Part shown: positions 10,861-20,000 of the stretch, piece by piece
Numbering within the stretch: position 1 is the stretch's first letter
Layout: every line of letters starts with the position of its first letter
Origin: Burkholderiales bacterium
GTDB lineage: Bacteria > Pseudomonadota > Gammaproteobacteria > Burkholderiales > Casimicrobiaceae
Assembly: GCA_020852555.1 (NCBI GenBank)
Contig: JADZAQ010000243.1
Coordinates: 1 to 35,745, forward strand
Direction of reading: 5' to 3'
Length of the DNA stretch: 35,745 bases
Notes under the pieces: model-generated
Seen by the model: the letters and a program-made list of their open reading frames with translations, nothing else
What the model was told of the DNA's origin: nothing
Database searches by the model: none
Position numbers and translations under genes: made by a program

Positions 10861-11684
10861 ATGCCCTTCAGGTTGAGCGAGATGTCGCCGCCCAGGTACG
10901 CGGCGATGACCTTGGGATCCTTCTGCACGTCGGCAGCGGTGCCTTCCGCGATCTTCTTGCCGTAGTCGAGCACCAGCACGCGATCGCAGACCGACATCAC
11001 GAGCTTCATGTCGTGCTCGATGAGGAGGATCGTGACGCCGTCGCCGCGGATCGTCGCGAGCAGGCCCTTGAGGGCGGCCGTCTCGGTCGCGTTCATCCCT
11101 GCGGCGGGCTCGTCGAGCGCGAGGAGCTTCGGCTCGGTGGCGAGCGCGCGGGCGATCTCCAGGCGTCGCTGGTCGCCGTACGCGAGGTGCTTGGCGAACC
11201 GGTTCGCGTGCGCGGCGACGCCGACGTACTCGAGGAGTTCGTACGCGCGCTGGTGGATCGCGCGCTCTTCCGCGCGCGTGGCGGCATTGCGCACGATGGC
11301 GCCGAATACGCCGGCGCGGGTGCGGACGTGGCGGCCGATCATCACGTTGTCGAGCGCCGACAAGTTGCCGAAGAGGCGGATGTTCTGGAAGGTGCGCGCG
11401 ATGCCCCGTCGCGCGACCTCGTTGGGCTTCATGTTCATCAGCGGATTGCCGTCGAACACGAACTCGCCGCCGTCGGGCGCGTAGATCCCGGTCAGCACGT
11501 TGAACAGCGACGTCTTGCCGGCGCCGTTCGGGCCGATGAGCCCGTAGATCTCGCCGTGGTCGATCGTGAAGCCGACGTCGGAGAGCGCCTGCACACCGCC
11601 GAAGCGCTTGGTGATCCCGCGCGCCGCGAGGAGGACGTGCGCGCCACCGGGGGTTGGCGCGTCGGCGGATGCGGCCGCCGTCAC
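10857..11684 (-). CDS. livG: Branched-chain amino acid ABC transporter ATP-binding protein LivG
   Basis: The second ATPase of the importer, 275 residues. Walker A is at 51-59 (GPNGAGKTS), the LivG-type signature LAYGDQRRLEIARAL at 167-181, Walker B at 187-192 (LLALDE), followed by the characteristic PAAGMNATET. The phrase ARTFQNIRLFGNLSALDNVMIG is also typical of LivG. The start is GTG 11684, which overlaps the livM stop (GTGA), matching the coupling seen between livG and livF. A 16-residue alanine/proline-rich N-terminal extension precedes the conserved start of the ABC domain. Confidence 0.96.
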   Translation of the reverse strand: MTAAASADAPTPGGAHVLLAARGITKRFGGVQALSDVGFTIDHGEIYGLIGPNGAGKTSLFNVLTGIYAPDGGEFVFDGNPLMNMKPNEVARRGIARTFQNIRLFGNLSALDNVMIGRHVRTRAGVFGAIVRNAATRAEERAIHQRAYELLEYVGVAAHANRFAKHLAYGDQRRLEIARALATEPKLLALDEPAAGMNATETAALKGLLATIRGDGVTILLIEHDMKLVMSVCDRVLVLDYGKKIAEGTAADVQKDPKVIAAYLGGDISLNLKGM

Positions 11685-12757
11685 ATCCGCCTCGATTCGA
11701 GCTCGCGCTTGCGTACCGACGAGGGCACGATGCCGGCCGGGCGGAACAGCATCATCAGCACGAGCGCGAAGCCGAACAGCAGCATGCGAATCACCTCGGG
11801 CTCGAGGATCAACCGGCCGAAGATCGCCTTCTGCGCGGGCTCCACCGTATAGCGCAGGATCTCCGGAACGAACGACAGCAGGACCGCGCCCAGGATCACC
11901 CCCCAGACGTTGCCCATCCCGCCCAGTACCACCATGGCGAGCACCATCACCGATTCGACGAGGCCGAAGCTCTCCGGGCTGATGAAGCCCTGGATCGCCG
12001 AGAACATCCCGCCCGCCACGCCGCCGAACGACGCGCCCATCGCGAAGGCGAGGAGCTTGATGTTGCGCGTGTTGATGCCCATGGCGCGGGCGGCCACCTC
12101 GTCCTCCCGGATCGCCTCCCACGCGCGCCCGATCCGCGAATCCTGCAGCCGCACGTTGATCGCGATCACCCCGATCATCAGGAGGAGGAGCAGGTAGTAG
12201 TACTTGATCGGACCGGTCACCTGGACGCCCAGCATCTGCTGCGTGGCGGCGAAGCTCAGGTCCCCGATGCGCACCGGATCGATCTGCGCGATTCCCTGCG
12301 GGCCGTTGGTGATGTTCACCGGCCGCGCGAGGTTGTTCAGGAAGATGCGGATGATCTCGCCGAACCCGAGCGTGACGATGGCGAGGTAATCGCCGCGCAG
12401 CCTGAGCGTAGGCGCGCCGAGGAGCACGCCGAACACGCAGGCGAGCGCGGCGCCGATCGGCAGGATGATCCAGAACGGCAGGTGCAGGTTGAAATGGGGG
12501 CTCGCGAGCAGCGCGTACACGTACGCGCCGACGGCGTAGAAGGCGATGTAGCCCAGGTCGAGGAGGCCGGCGAAGCCCACCACGATGTTGAGCCCGAGCG
12601 CCAGGAAGACGTAGAGGATCGCGGTGTTGGTGATGCGGACCCACGCCGTTCCCACCTGCGCCAGCGCGAACGGCAGCACGGCGAGGACGATCGCGACGAC
12701 GATCACGCCGGCCCAGGCGAGGCGCGCACGGTTGCGGGTGTCGAGGAGGCTCGGCAT
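11681..12757 (-). CDS. livM: Branched-chain amino acid ABC transporter permease LivM
   Basis: Inner-membrane permease of 358 residues with about nine hydrophobic segments. Family features include ALGLNIVVGFAGLLDLGYIAFYAVGAY, LRLRGDYLAIVTLGFGEIIRI, and the cytoplasmic coupling loop WEAIREDEVAARAMGIN, which contacts the ATPases. The ATG at 12757 gives a normal N-terminus (MPSLLDTRNRARLAW). Its start lies 10 bases after the livH stop, and its stop overlaps the livG start. Confidence 0.96.
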   Translation of the reverse strand: MPSLLDTRNRARLAWAGVIVVAIVLAVLPFALAQVGTAWVRITNTAILYVFLALGLNIVVGFAGLLDLGYIAFYAVGAYVYALLASPHFNLHLPFWIILPIGAALACVFGVLLGAPTLRLRGDYLAIVTLGFGEIIRIFLNNLARPVNITNGPQGIAQIDPVRIGDLSFAATQQMLGVQVTGPIKYYYLLLLLMIGVIAINVRLQDSRIGRAWEAIREDEVAARAMGINTRNIKLLAFAMGASFGGVAGGMFSAIQGFISPESFGLVESVMVLAMVVLGGMGNVWGVILGAVLLSFVPEILRYTVEPAQKAIFGRLILEPEVIRMLLFGFALVLMMLFRPAGIVPSSVRKRELESRRM

Positions 12758-12767
12758 GGCGCAGCCG

Positions 12768-13769
12768 TCAGGCGCGGTCGGACACGCGCTCGCCCAGGAG
12801 TCCGGACGGGCGAAAGACGAGCACCGCGATGAGCACCAGGAAGGCGAACACGTCCTGATAATTCGAGCCGAACAGCGTGAGGTTCGAATCCTCGGCGCAG
12901 CGTTGCGCGAGCGCCGCCGACCAGCCGGAGAGGTTGCACAGGTTGGTGAGATCGCCGACGTATCCCGCACCGAGCGCCTCGATGACGCCGAGGAGAAGGC
13001 CGCCCAGCATCGCCCCGCCGAGGTTGCCGATACCGCCCAGGACCGCGGCCGAGAACGCCTTGAGCCCGAGGATGAAGCCCATCTGGTAGTGCGCGATCCC
13101 GTAGTAGGTACCGACCATGACGCCGGCGATGGCGGCCAGGCCCGCGCCGATCACGAAGGTGAGCGAGATCACCCGGTTGATGTCGATGCCCATGAGACCC
13201 GCGACCTGCGCATTCTGCGCGACGGCCCGCATCGCGATGCCGAGCTTGGTCCGATACACGAGCAGGAGCAATAGCGCCATGGTGGCGAGCGAGCCGCCGA
13301 TGATCGCGATCTGCACGTTGGTGATCGTGGCGCCCCCGGCTGTCGAGGTCACCTGATACGAGACCGTCGGGACGATCTGCGGATACGGCAGCGGATTGCG
13401 GCTCCACACGATGAGCGCCAGGTGCTGCAGGATGATGGAAAGCCCGATCGCGGTGATGAGGGGCGCGAGGCGCGGCGCACGGCGTAGCGGCCGGTACGCC
13501 ACCCGCTCGAGCGCGTAGCCCACCGCCATGCACACCGGGATCGCGGTCACGACGCCGGCCCCCAGCACGAAGATCGGGGGCAGCCCGGCCCTTCCGGCGA
13601 GCGCCACGATCGTCGAGTACGCGACCATGGCGCCGATCATCACCACCTCGCCGTGCGCGAAATTGATGAGTTGGATGATGCCGTAAACCATCGTGTAGCC
13701 GAGCGCCACGATGGCGTAGACGCTACCGAGCGTGAGCCCGTTGATGATCTGCTGGAGGAACGTATCCAC
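12768..13769 (-). CDS. livH: Branched-chain amino acid ABC transporter permease LivH
   Basis: Inner-membrane permease of 333 residues, partner of LivM. It begins with the classic LivH pattern QQIINGLTLGSVYAIVALGYTMVYGIIQLINFAHGE and contains the coupling loop MRAVAQNAQVAGLMGIDINR. I chose GTG 13769 because the conserved sequence begins immediately there; the frame is open to 13880 but that part runs through the terminator region and is non-homologous. It carries a roughly 30-residue insertion near the C-terminus (YVGDLTNLCNLSG to FGSNYQ) with two cysteines, likely periplasmic. No Shine-Dalgarno is visible before the GTG. Confidence 0.95.
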   Translation of the reverse strand: MDTFLQQIINGLTLGSVYAIVALGYTMVYGIIQLINFAHGEVVMIGAMVAYSTIVALAGRAGLPPIFVLGAGVVTAIPVCMAVGYALERVAYRPLRRAPRLAPLITAIGLSIILQHLALIVWSRNPLPYPQIVPTVSYQVTSTAGGATITNVQIAIIGGSLATMALLLLLVYRTKLGIAMRAVAQNAQVAGLMGIDINRVISLTFVIGAGLAAIAGVMVGTYYGIAHYQMGFILGLKAFSAAVLGGIGNLGGAMLGGLLLGVIEALGAGYVGDLTNLCNLSGWSAALAQRCAEDSNLTLFGSNYQDVFAFLVLIAVLVFRPSGLLGERVSDRA

Positions 13770-13870
13770 GTGCGGCGGGGCGTCGGTGGTCGGCGCTGGG
13801 ACTCGAGGCGGGATCGGCGGGCAAGGGTCGGGCGCGCCCATTTCACCACATTCGGCGCGAGCGGCCCATG

Positions 13871-13905
13871 ACAAAAACAACGGCGCCCCGTGGGGCGCCG
13901 TTGTT
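13871..13905 (-). terminator. Intrinsic terminator after the substrate-binding protein gene
   Basis: A perfect 14-bp inverted repeat (13876-13889 paired with 13892-13905) around a tiny loop, with a core of GGCGCCCC/GGGGCGCC. On the minus strand it is followed directly by a T-run (TTTTTG, 13872-13877). It lies 16 bases after the livJ stop and about 100 bases before livH. It should end or attenuate most transcripts from the livJ promoter, leaving livHMGF at lower level. Confidence 0.88.
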
Positions 13906-13920
13906 CGGGCTGCGGATTGC

Positions 13921-15228
13921 CTACTTCTTGGGTGCTTCGGCCGGGGCCGGCGTCGCCGCGGGTGCCGCCGCCGGAGCTGCGGCCGCCGGAGCTGCGGCCG
14001 CCTGCGCGGTCTTCATGAACTCGTCGAACGAAATGCTCTTGCCGCCCTTGACGACGGCGATCGGCTCGAGCTTGCCCCCCTTCATCGTGAAGATCGTGAT
14101 CTCGGCATCCTTGCGGTCGCCCTTGTCATCGAACTGGATGTGGCCGCTCGCCCCCTGGAAGTCGATCTTCTGCAGCTCGGGCAGGTACTTCACCGGGTCG
14201 GCCGAATCGGCCTTCTGCATCGCCGCGATCAAGAGGTTCACGCCGTCGTAGGTGAACGGCGCGTAGAGGATCGGCTCGACGTTGAATTTCTGCTTGTACG
14301 CTTCCAGGAACTCCTTCGATGCGGCGACGACCGGCAGGCCGGCCTGCGAGCAGACGAGGCCATCGGCGGCGGCTTCACCGGCGAGCTGCTTCATGGTGTC
14401 GGTGCAGGCGCCGTCACCGAACGTGAACACCGCCTTGATGCCGAGCTCGCGTGCCTGCTTCAGCATCGGGCCGCCGGTGGCGTCCATGCCGCCGTAGAAC
14501 ACCGCGTCGGGCGCCTTGCCCTTCATCTTGGTCAGGATCGCCTTGAAGTCGGTTGCCTTGTCGTTGGTCTTCTCGCGAGCGACCACCTGCACGCCGCCGG
14601 CCTTGAGCGTCTTCTCGACCTCGTTGGCGAGACCCTCGCCGTACGCCGTCGCGTCGTCGACCACGGCGACCTTCTTCACCTTGATCGATTCCAGGTACTG
14701 CGCGACCGCCGGCCCTTGCTGGTCGTCGCGGCCGACGATGCGGAAGATGTTCTTGAAGCCCTGCTCGGTGAGCTTCGGGTTGGTCGCCGAGCCCGAGATC
14801 ATCGGGATGCCCGCCTGGTTGTAGACGGCGGAGGCGGGGATCGTGACCCCGGAATTGAGGTGGCCGACCACGCCGGCGACCTTCGCATCGGCGAATTTCT
14901 GCGCGATCGTCGGCCCCATCTTCGGATCGGCCTGGTCGTCCTCGCCCATCAACTCGAATTGCACGACCTTGCCGCCGAGCTTGATCTTCTTGGCGTTCGC
15001 CTGCTCGATCGCGAGGCGGGCGCCGTTTTCGTTGTCCTTGCCCAGATGGGCGATGCCGCCGGTCAGCGGGCCACCGTGGCCGATCTTGACGACGACGACT
15101 TCCTCGACCGGCGCGGCCGGCGCCTTCGGTGCTTCTGCCTTCTTCGGCTCTTCCTGCTTGCCGCAGCCGTACACGGCGATGAGCGTCGCGGCCACGAGGG
15201 TGAGGCCGAACTTGCGCGACATGTTCAT
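13921..15228 (-). CDS. livJ: Branched-chain amino acid-type ABC transporter substrate-binding lipoprotein
   Basis: Periplasmic-binding protein of the Leu/Ile/Val (Peripla_BP_6) family that delivers ligand to LivHMGF. The 435-residue product starts with a signal peptide and a lipobox-like AVYGC with C22 as the likely lipidated residue. The binding fold shows IGHGGPLTGGIAHLGKDNENGARLAIEQ, VGHLNSGVTIPAS, and FRIVGRDDQQGPA. A strong Shine-Dalgarno (AGAGGA) lies about 6 bases before ATG 15228. Two oddities: it is about 70 residues longer than E. coli LivJ, and the last 28 residues are an Ala/Pro-rich tail ending APAEAPKK. The actual ligand (branched-chain amino acid, amide, urea or aromatic acid) cannot be decided from sequence. 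Confidence 0.93.
   Translation of the reverse strand: MNMSRKFGLTLVAATLIAVYGCGKQEEPKKAEAPKAPAAPVEEVVVVKIGHGGPLTGGIAHLGKDNENGARLAIEQANAKKIKLGGKVVQFELMGEDDQADPKMGPTIAQKFADAKVAGVVGHLNSGVTIPASAVYNQAGIPMISGSATNPKLTEQGFKNIFRIVGRDDQQGPAVAQYLESIKVKKVAVVDDATAYGEGLANEVEKTLKAGGVQVVAREKTNDKATDFKAILTKMKGKAPDAVFYGGMDATGGPMLKQARELGIKAVFTFGDGACTDTMKQLAGEAAADGLVCSQAGLPVVAASKEFLEAYKQKFNVEPILYAPFTYDGVNLLIAAMQKADSADPVKYLPELQKIDFQGASGHIQFDDKGDRKDAEITIFTMKGGKLEPIAVVKGGKSISFDEFMKTAQAAAAPAAAAPAAAPAATPAPAEAPKK
13967..13996. repeat. 15-bp tandem duplication in the livJ tail
   Basis: Two perfect copies of a 15-base unit (GCCGCCGGAGCTGCG) plus a partial third encode part of the Ala/Pro-rich C-terminus of the substrate-binding protein. 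Being a multiple of three, copy-number change would lengthen or shorten the tail without breaking the frame. Confidence 0.85.
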
Positions 15229-15753
15229 GGAGTCCTCTTTGGATACGGGATGGGAATCGGTGCGCGATGGCACGAGAAACGCGGGCAGACGGGATCGGCG
15301 ATGACCGTGCGCAACGAGCGAAAGGTGACGCATTGGACTGGAAACGCAACTTGACGCGTCGCCCGCGGTCCGATCGGCGTCGGAGCGATCGTTCCCGGCG
15401 CGGCCGTCTGGGCAATACCCACGCCGAGGGAAAAACAGACTATTATTGCGGGCCTCCTGGAGCCTGTCAATTTCTAGTCTCGCGGGCGGCGACGATCGCC
15501 GGCCGTTCGCGGCTGCCGCGTCGCCATCGGTCGGGCGTGACGGCATCTCGTCGCATCGGTATTGCTCGAACGTGCGTACGGCGGTGACGATGGCGCACGT
15601 GGTCCGGGTATCGTCGTCGTGGAAGTCGGCCGGACCCGCCGTGACGGCCGGTTACCGGACCGAATCTGGAAGCAGTACCCGCCGCATCCAAACAGGGTCC
15701 ACGGCGGTGTGCCGCCGCGCTCCACGAGACGCGGCCGGCGAACGGGAGAATCG
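15229..15753. other. 525-base divergent intergenic region (livJ / efflux adaptor)
   Basis: No protein gene is supported here. The left part (15229-15435) is the livJ leader, including one open frame from GTG 15415 that ends in an ATGA overlap with the livJ ATG. The middle holds the livJ promoter. The right part (15471-15753) is GC-rich upstream sequence of the adaptor gene; it has a short perfect palindrome CCGGT-T-ACCGG at 15648-15658 that could be an operator, but no convincing plus-strand promoter was found. Confidence 0.6.
15442..15470 (-). promoter_or_regulatory. Strong sigma-70 promoter of livJ
   Basis: On the minus strand a perfect TTGACA (15465-15470) is followed after exactly 17 bases by AATAAT (15442-15447, five of six to consensus). 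Predicted start is near 15435, giving an unusually long leader of about 207 nt before the livJ ATG. This is the best promoter match in the window and sits in a local AT-rich island. Confidence 0.78.
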
Positions 15754-16953
15754 ATGGTGTTTCGTATCACTCGCAAGCGGGCGGTGGTTCTGGCAATCGT
15801 GGTCGCGCTGGTCGTCGCCTTCGGGATGGCCATCATGCAGCGGCAGGCCAGGAAGGCGGAGGAGGCGCGCGCCAAGGACCAGACGCCGGTCGCGCTGGAG
15901 TTCGCGCCCGCCGACGTGGTGTCGCCGGAACGCAAGCCGCTGGCGCGCTGGTTGCCGATCTCGGGTACGCTGCAGCCGGTCCATCAGGCGACGGTGAAAG
16001 CCAAGGTGTCGGGCGACGTGCGGCAGGTCAGCGTCCGCGACGGCGATCCCGTGCAGGCGGGCCAGGTGCTCGTCAAGGTCGACACGGCCGACCTCGAGGC
16101 GAAGCTCATCGAGCGCCAGGGCCAGCTCGAGTCGGCGCGGGCGCAACTCGCGCTGGCCGAGAAGACGCTCGCCACCAACCAGAAGCTCCTCAAGCAGAAT
16201 TTCATTTCGCAGACCGCCTTCGACAGCTCGGAGTCGACGCTCAACGTGACCCGCGGTGGCGTCAAGTCCGCGGAGGCGCAGGTGCGGCTCGCGCAGAACG
16301 CGCTCAAGGACGCGCAGGCGGTGGCGCCGCTGTCCGGGATCGTCGCCAAGCGTCACGTGCAGCCCGGCGAGAAGGTGGCGTTCGATGCGCCGCTCGTCAC
16401 CATCGTCGACCTCAAGGACATCGAGCTCCAGGCGTTGGTCCCCGCGGTCGACATTCCCGAGCTCGAGCCCGGCATGGCAGTCGAACTGGGCGTGGACGGC
16501 TTCGGCGAGCGGCGTTTCGCCGGCCGCATCGAGCGCATCAATCCAGCCACCGAGCCCGGCACCCGCGCGATCCTCGTCTTCGTGAGCGTCCCCAACACGG
16601 GCCACGAGTTGCGCGGCGGCATGTTCGCGACCGGGCGCATCGCGCTCGCCGCGAGCACGCCGGCGCTGTCGCTGCCGGCATCCGCGGTGCGCAACGAAGG
16701 CGGGCAAACCTACGTGTGGGCGATCGACGACGGCAGGCTCGTCCGACGCATGGTCGTCGTCGGCCGGCGCGACGAGGAATCGGGGCGCGTCGAGATCAAG
16801 ACGGCGCTGCCGGGCGACCTCAAGGTCCTGGCGGCGCGCTTCGACAACCTGAAGGAGGGCGCCCCGGCGCTCGTGAAGGCAGAACAGATCACGCCGCCGA
16901 AGGCGGACGACACCGCGATCCGCGAGCGCAACGGCGCGCAGAAGCCGTCGTAG
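15754..16953 (+). CDS. RND efflux periplasmic adaptor subunit (HlyD/AcrA family)
   Basis: Membrane-fusion protein of 399 residues that links an inner-membrane RND pump to an outer-membrane channel. It starts with an N-terminal membrane anchor (about residues 10-28), then a lipoyl half-motif (VKAKVSGDVRQVSVRDGDPVQAGQVL), a coiled-coil hairpin (about 112-180, rich in Q/A/L/E), the second lipoyl half (APLSGIVAKRHVQPGEKV) and beta-barrel/membrane-proximal domains. ATG 15754 has a good ribosome-binding site (GGGAGA). The gene precedes the RND pump by 145 bases. It has no lipobox, so it is anchored by a transmembrane helix. Substrate unknown. Confidence 0.92.
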   Translation: MVFRITRKRAVVLAIVVALVVAFGMAIMQRQARKAEEARAKDQTPVALEFAPADVVSPERKPLARWLPISGTLQPVHQATVKAKVSGDVRQVSVRDGDPVQAGQVLVKVDTADLEAKLIERQGQLESARAQLALAEKTLATNQKLLKQNFISQTAFDSSESTLNVTRGGVKSAEAQVRLAQNALKDAQAVAPLSGIVAKRHVQPGEKVAFDAPLVTIVDLKDIELQALVPAVDIPELEPGMAVELGVDGFGERRFAGRIERINPATEPGTRAILVFVSVPNTGHELRGGMFATGRIALAASTPALSLPASAVRNEGGQTYVWAIDDGRLVRRMVVVGRRDEESGRVEIKTALPGDLKVLAARFDNLKEGAPALVKAEQITPPKADDTAIRERNGAQKPS

Positions 16954-17045
16954 CGCTCGTTCGTCGTCGCGCGCACGAAGCTCCCGATCCCGAGCAACGC
17001 CGCCACCGCGATGCCGCGCCGGCACACTCCCACCCCGGGGCGGCA

Positions 17046-17095
17046 CGATCCCCGATCCCCGATCCCCGATTCCCGATTCCCGATTCCCGAGTCCC
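17046..17095. repeat. Heptanucleotide tandem repeat with G-quadruplex potential
   Basis: About seven copies of a 7-base unit (CGATCCC, shifting to CGATTCC, the last CGAGTCC) run from 17046 to 17095 and end four bases before the RND pump ATG. On the minus strand this gives seven G-tracts of three or four G separated by 3-4 base loops, a canonical G-quadruplex pattern. No Shine-Dalgarno is left between repeat and start codon. Confidence 0.92.
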
Positions 17096-17098
17096 GCC

Positions 17099-20000
17099 AT
17101 GTGGATCACCCGCGTCTCCATCGATAACCCCGTGTTCGCGACCATGGTCATGGTGGCGCTGACCGTGCTCGGCCTCTTCTCGTACGCGCGGCTGCGCGTC
17201 GAGGCGATGCCCGACGTCACGCTGCCGTTCCTCGTCGTGCAGACGGTCTACCCCGGCGCCTCGCCCGAGGCGGTCGAGATCGACGTGACGAAGCCGATCG
17301 AGAACGCGGTCAACGGCGTCTCGGGAGTGAAGCTCGTCCGCTCGTTCACCGCCGAGGGCGTGAGTTCGGTGTTCATCGAGTTCCGCCTCGACACCGACAT
17401 GATGCGGGCGATGCAGGACGTGCGCGACAAGGTCGCGGTGGTGCGTCCGGGGTTCCCGCGCGACGTCAAGGAACCGCTCGTCGTGCGCGCCGACACCGAG
17501 AACCAGGAGCCGGTGGTGTCGCTCGCGGTGATGTCGAGGACCACCGACCTGCGCGAACTCACCTCGCTCACCGACCAGACGATCATCAAGGGGCTGGAGA
17601 ACGTGCCGGGAGTCGCGCGCATCGACGCCTCCGGCAAGGTCACCCGGCAGATTCTCGTGCAGATCAAGCCGCACGCGCTGTCGGCCTTCGGCATCGGCGT
17701 CGATCAGGTGATGAGCGCCATTCGCATCGCCAACCAGGACGTGCCGGCGGGGCGGCTCTCGCGCGGGTCGACCGACCGCATGGTGCGCATCGAGGGCAAG
17801 ATCAAGGAGCCCGCGCAGTTCGGCCGGATCATCGTCGCGCAGCAGGGTGGCGGTCCGGTCTACCTCGCGCAGGTCGCCGACGTCATCGACGGCGAGAAGG
17901 AGGAGACCTCGCTCGCCCGCGTCAACGGCCGGCCGGCGATCACGCTCGACATCCTGAAGGCGCAGGACGCCAACATCGTCGAGACCGGTGCCGGCGTGCT
18001 GAAGGCCGTCGACGAGCTGCGCAAGCGCATCCCGTCCGACGTCGAGATCGCCGTCGTGCACAACGCCGGCGATACGGTGGCGAAGAGCGTGAGTCGGGTC
18101 AAGAGCACGATCATCGAGGGGGCGATCCTCACCGTCCTCATCGTGTTCCTGTTCCTGCACAGCTGGCGCAGCACGATCATCACCGGGCTCACGCTGCCGA
18201 TCGCGGTGATCACGACGTTCATCGCGCTGTACGCGTTCAATTTCTCGCTCAACTTCCTGACGCTGATGGCGCTGTCGCTGTGCATCGGCCTTCTCATCGA
18301 CGACGCCATCGTGGTGCGCGAGAACATCGTGCGCCACCTGGCGATGGGCAAGGACCACCGGACGGCGGCGCGCGAGGGCACCGAGGAGATCGGCCTCGCG
18401 GTGATGGCCACCACCTTCGCGATCGTCGCCGTCTTCGTGCCGATCGCCTTCATGAGCGGCATCATCGGGCGCTTCTTTTTCCAGTTCGGCGTGACCGTCG
18501 CGGTCGCGGTGCTGGTGTCCCTGTTCGTGAGCTTCACGCTCGATCCGATGCTCTCCTCGGTGTGGCACGACCCGCCGGGCGAGCGCTACCGGCGCTTCCC
18601 GTGGATGGGCCGCTTCATGGACGCGGTCGAGCGCGGGATCGAATGGGTGCACGAGCTCTACGGCGAGATCCTCGCCTGGGCGCTCGCGCATCGCAAGACG
18701 GTGCTCGCCATCTCGTTCGCGGCGTTCGCGGGGAGCTTCGCGCTGGTTCCGTTGATCGGCACCGAGTTTGTGCCGCAGCAGGATGAGGGCTTCATTTCGC
18801 TGCGCCTCAATACCGCCGTCGGCAGCAGCCTCGAATACACCGACAGCAAGGTCCGGCAGGTCGAGGCGGCACTGAAGTCGTTTCCCGAGATCGCGCTGGT
18901 GATGACCACGGTCGGCACCGACGAGGGCCGCAACTACGCGCGCGTCAACCTGAAGCTCGTCGATCGCGAGAATCGCCGGCGCTCGCAGTTCGACCTCGAG
19001 AAGGCGATTCGCGAAAAGCTGCGCCCGATTCCGGGCGTCGAGCTCACGGTGGGCTTCAACCGGCCGATCTTCGTCAACATTCTCGGGCCCGATCCCGAGA
19101 CGCTCACGCGTTTGGCTACCGAACTCAAGGCGCGGCTGGCCACGGTCCCGGGGATCGCCGACCTCGAGTTGTCCGAGAAGCCCGCCAACCCGGCGCTGTC
19201 GGTGCGTCTCAACAACGCCGCGGCCGCCGATCTGGGCATCACCGTGGGGCAGGTCGGCGACACGCTGCGGCCGCTGCTCGCCGGCGATACCGTGAGCTAC
19301 TGGCTGGGTCCCGACGCGCAGAACTACGAGGTCAACGTGCGGCTCGCGAAGGATCGCCGGCAGCTAGCCAGCGACCTCGCCAACCTCTACCTCACGACCA
19401 ACAAGCGCGGCCCCGACGGCGAGTTGCGCATGGTGCCGCTGCGCCAGGTCGCCGAGATCGTGGAGACGTCGAGCCCGCAGACCATCCGCCGCGAGGAGCT
19501 CATGCGGCGGGTGGCGATCTTCGCCGGCGCCCAGGGCCGCCCCGCCGGCGACGTCGGTAACGACGTCAACAAGATCATCGCCGCCACCACGTTGCCGCCG
19601 GGATACCGCTTCTCGGTGCGCGGTCAGCAGGAGCAGATGCAGGACTCGTTCCAGGCGGCGATGGCGGCGCTGGCGCTGGCGGTGGTCTTCATCTACCTCA
19701 TCCTCGCCTCGCAGTTCGCGAGCTTCCTGCAGCCGCTCGCGATCATGGCCTCGCTGCCGTTGTCGCTCATCGGCGTGTTCTCGGCCTTGATGCTCACGGG
19801 CACCACGCTCAACATCTTCTCGATGATCGGCTTCATCATGCTGATGGGGCTCGTCACCAAGAACGCGATCCTGCTCGTCGACTTCGCCAACCGCGCGCGG
19901 CGGGCCGGTGCCGCACTGCACGATGCGCTGATGCAGGCGGGGCAGGTACGGTTGCGGCCGATCCTCATGACGACCGCGGCGATGATCGGCGGCATGCTGC

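Noticed and set aside
15648-15658. Palindrome CCGGT-T-ACCGG as an operator for the efflux genes
   Set aside because: Too short and of a kind expected by chance in such GC-rich DNA; no second copy or promoter nearby was seen.
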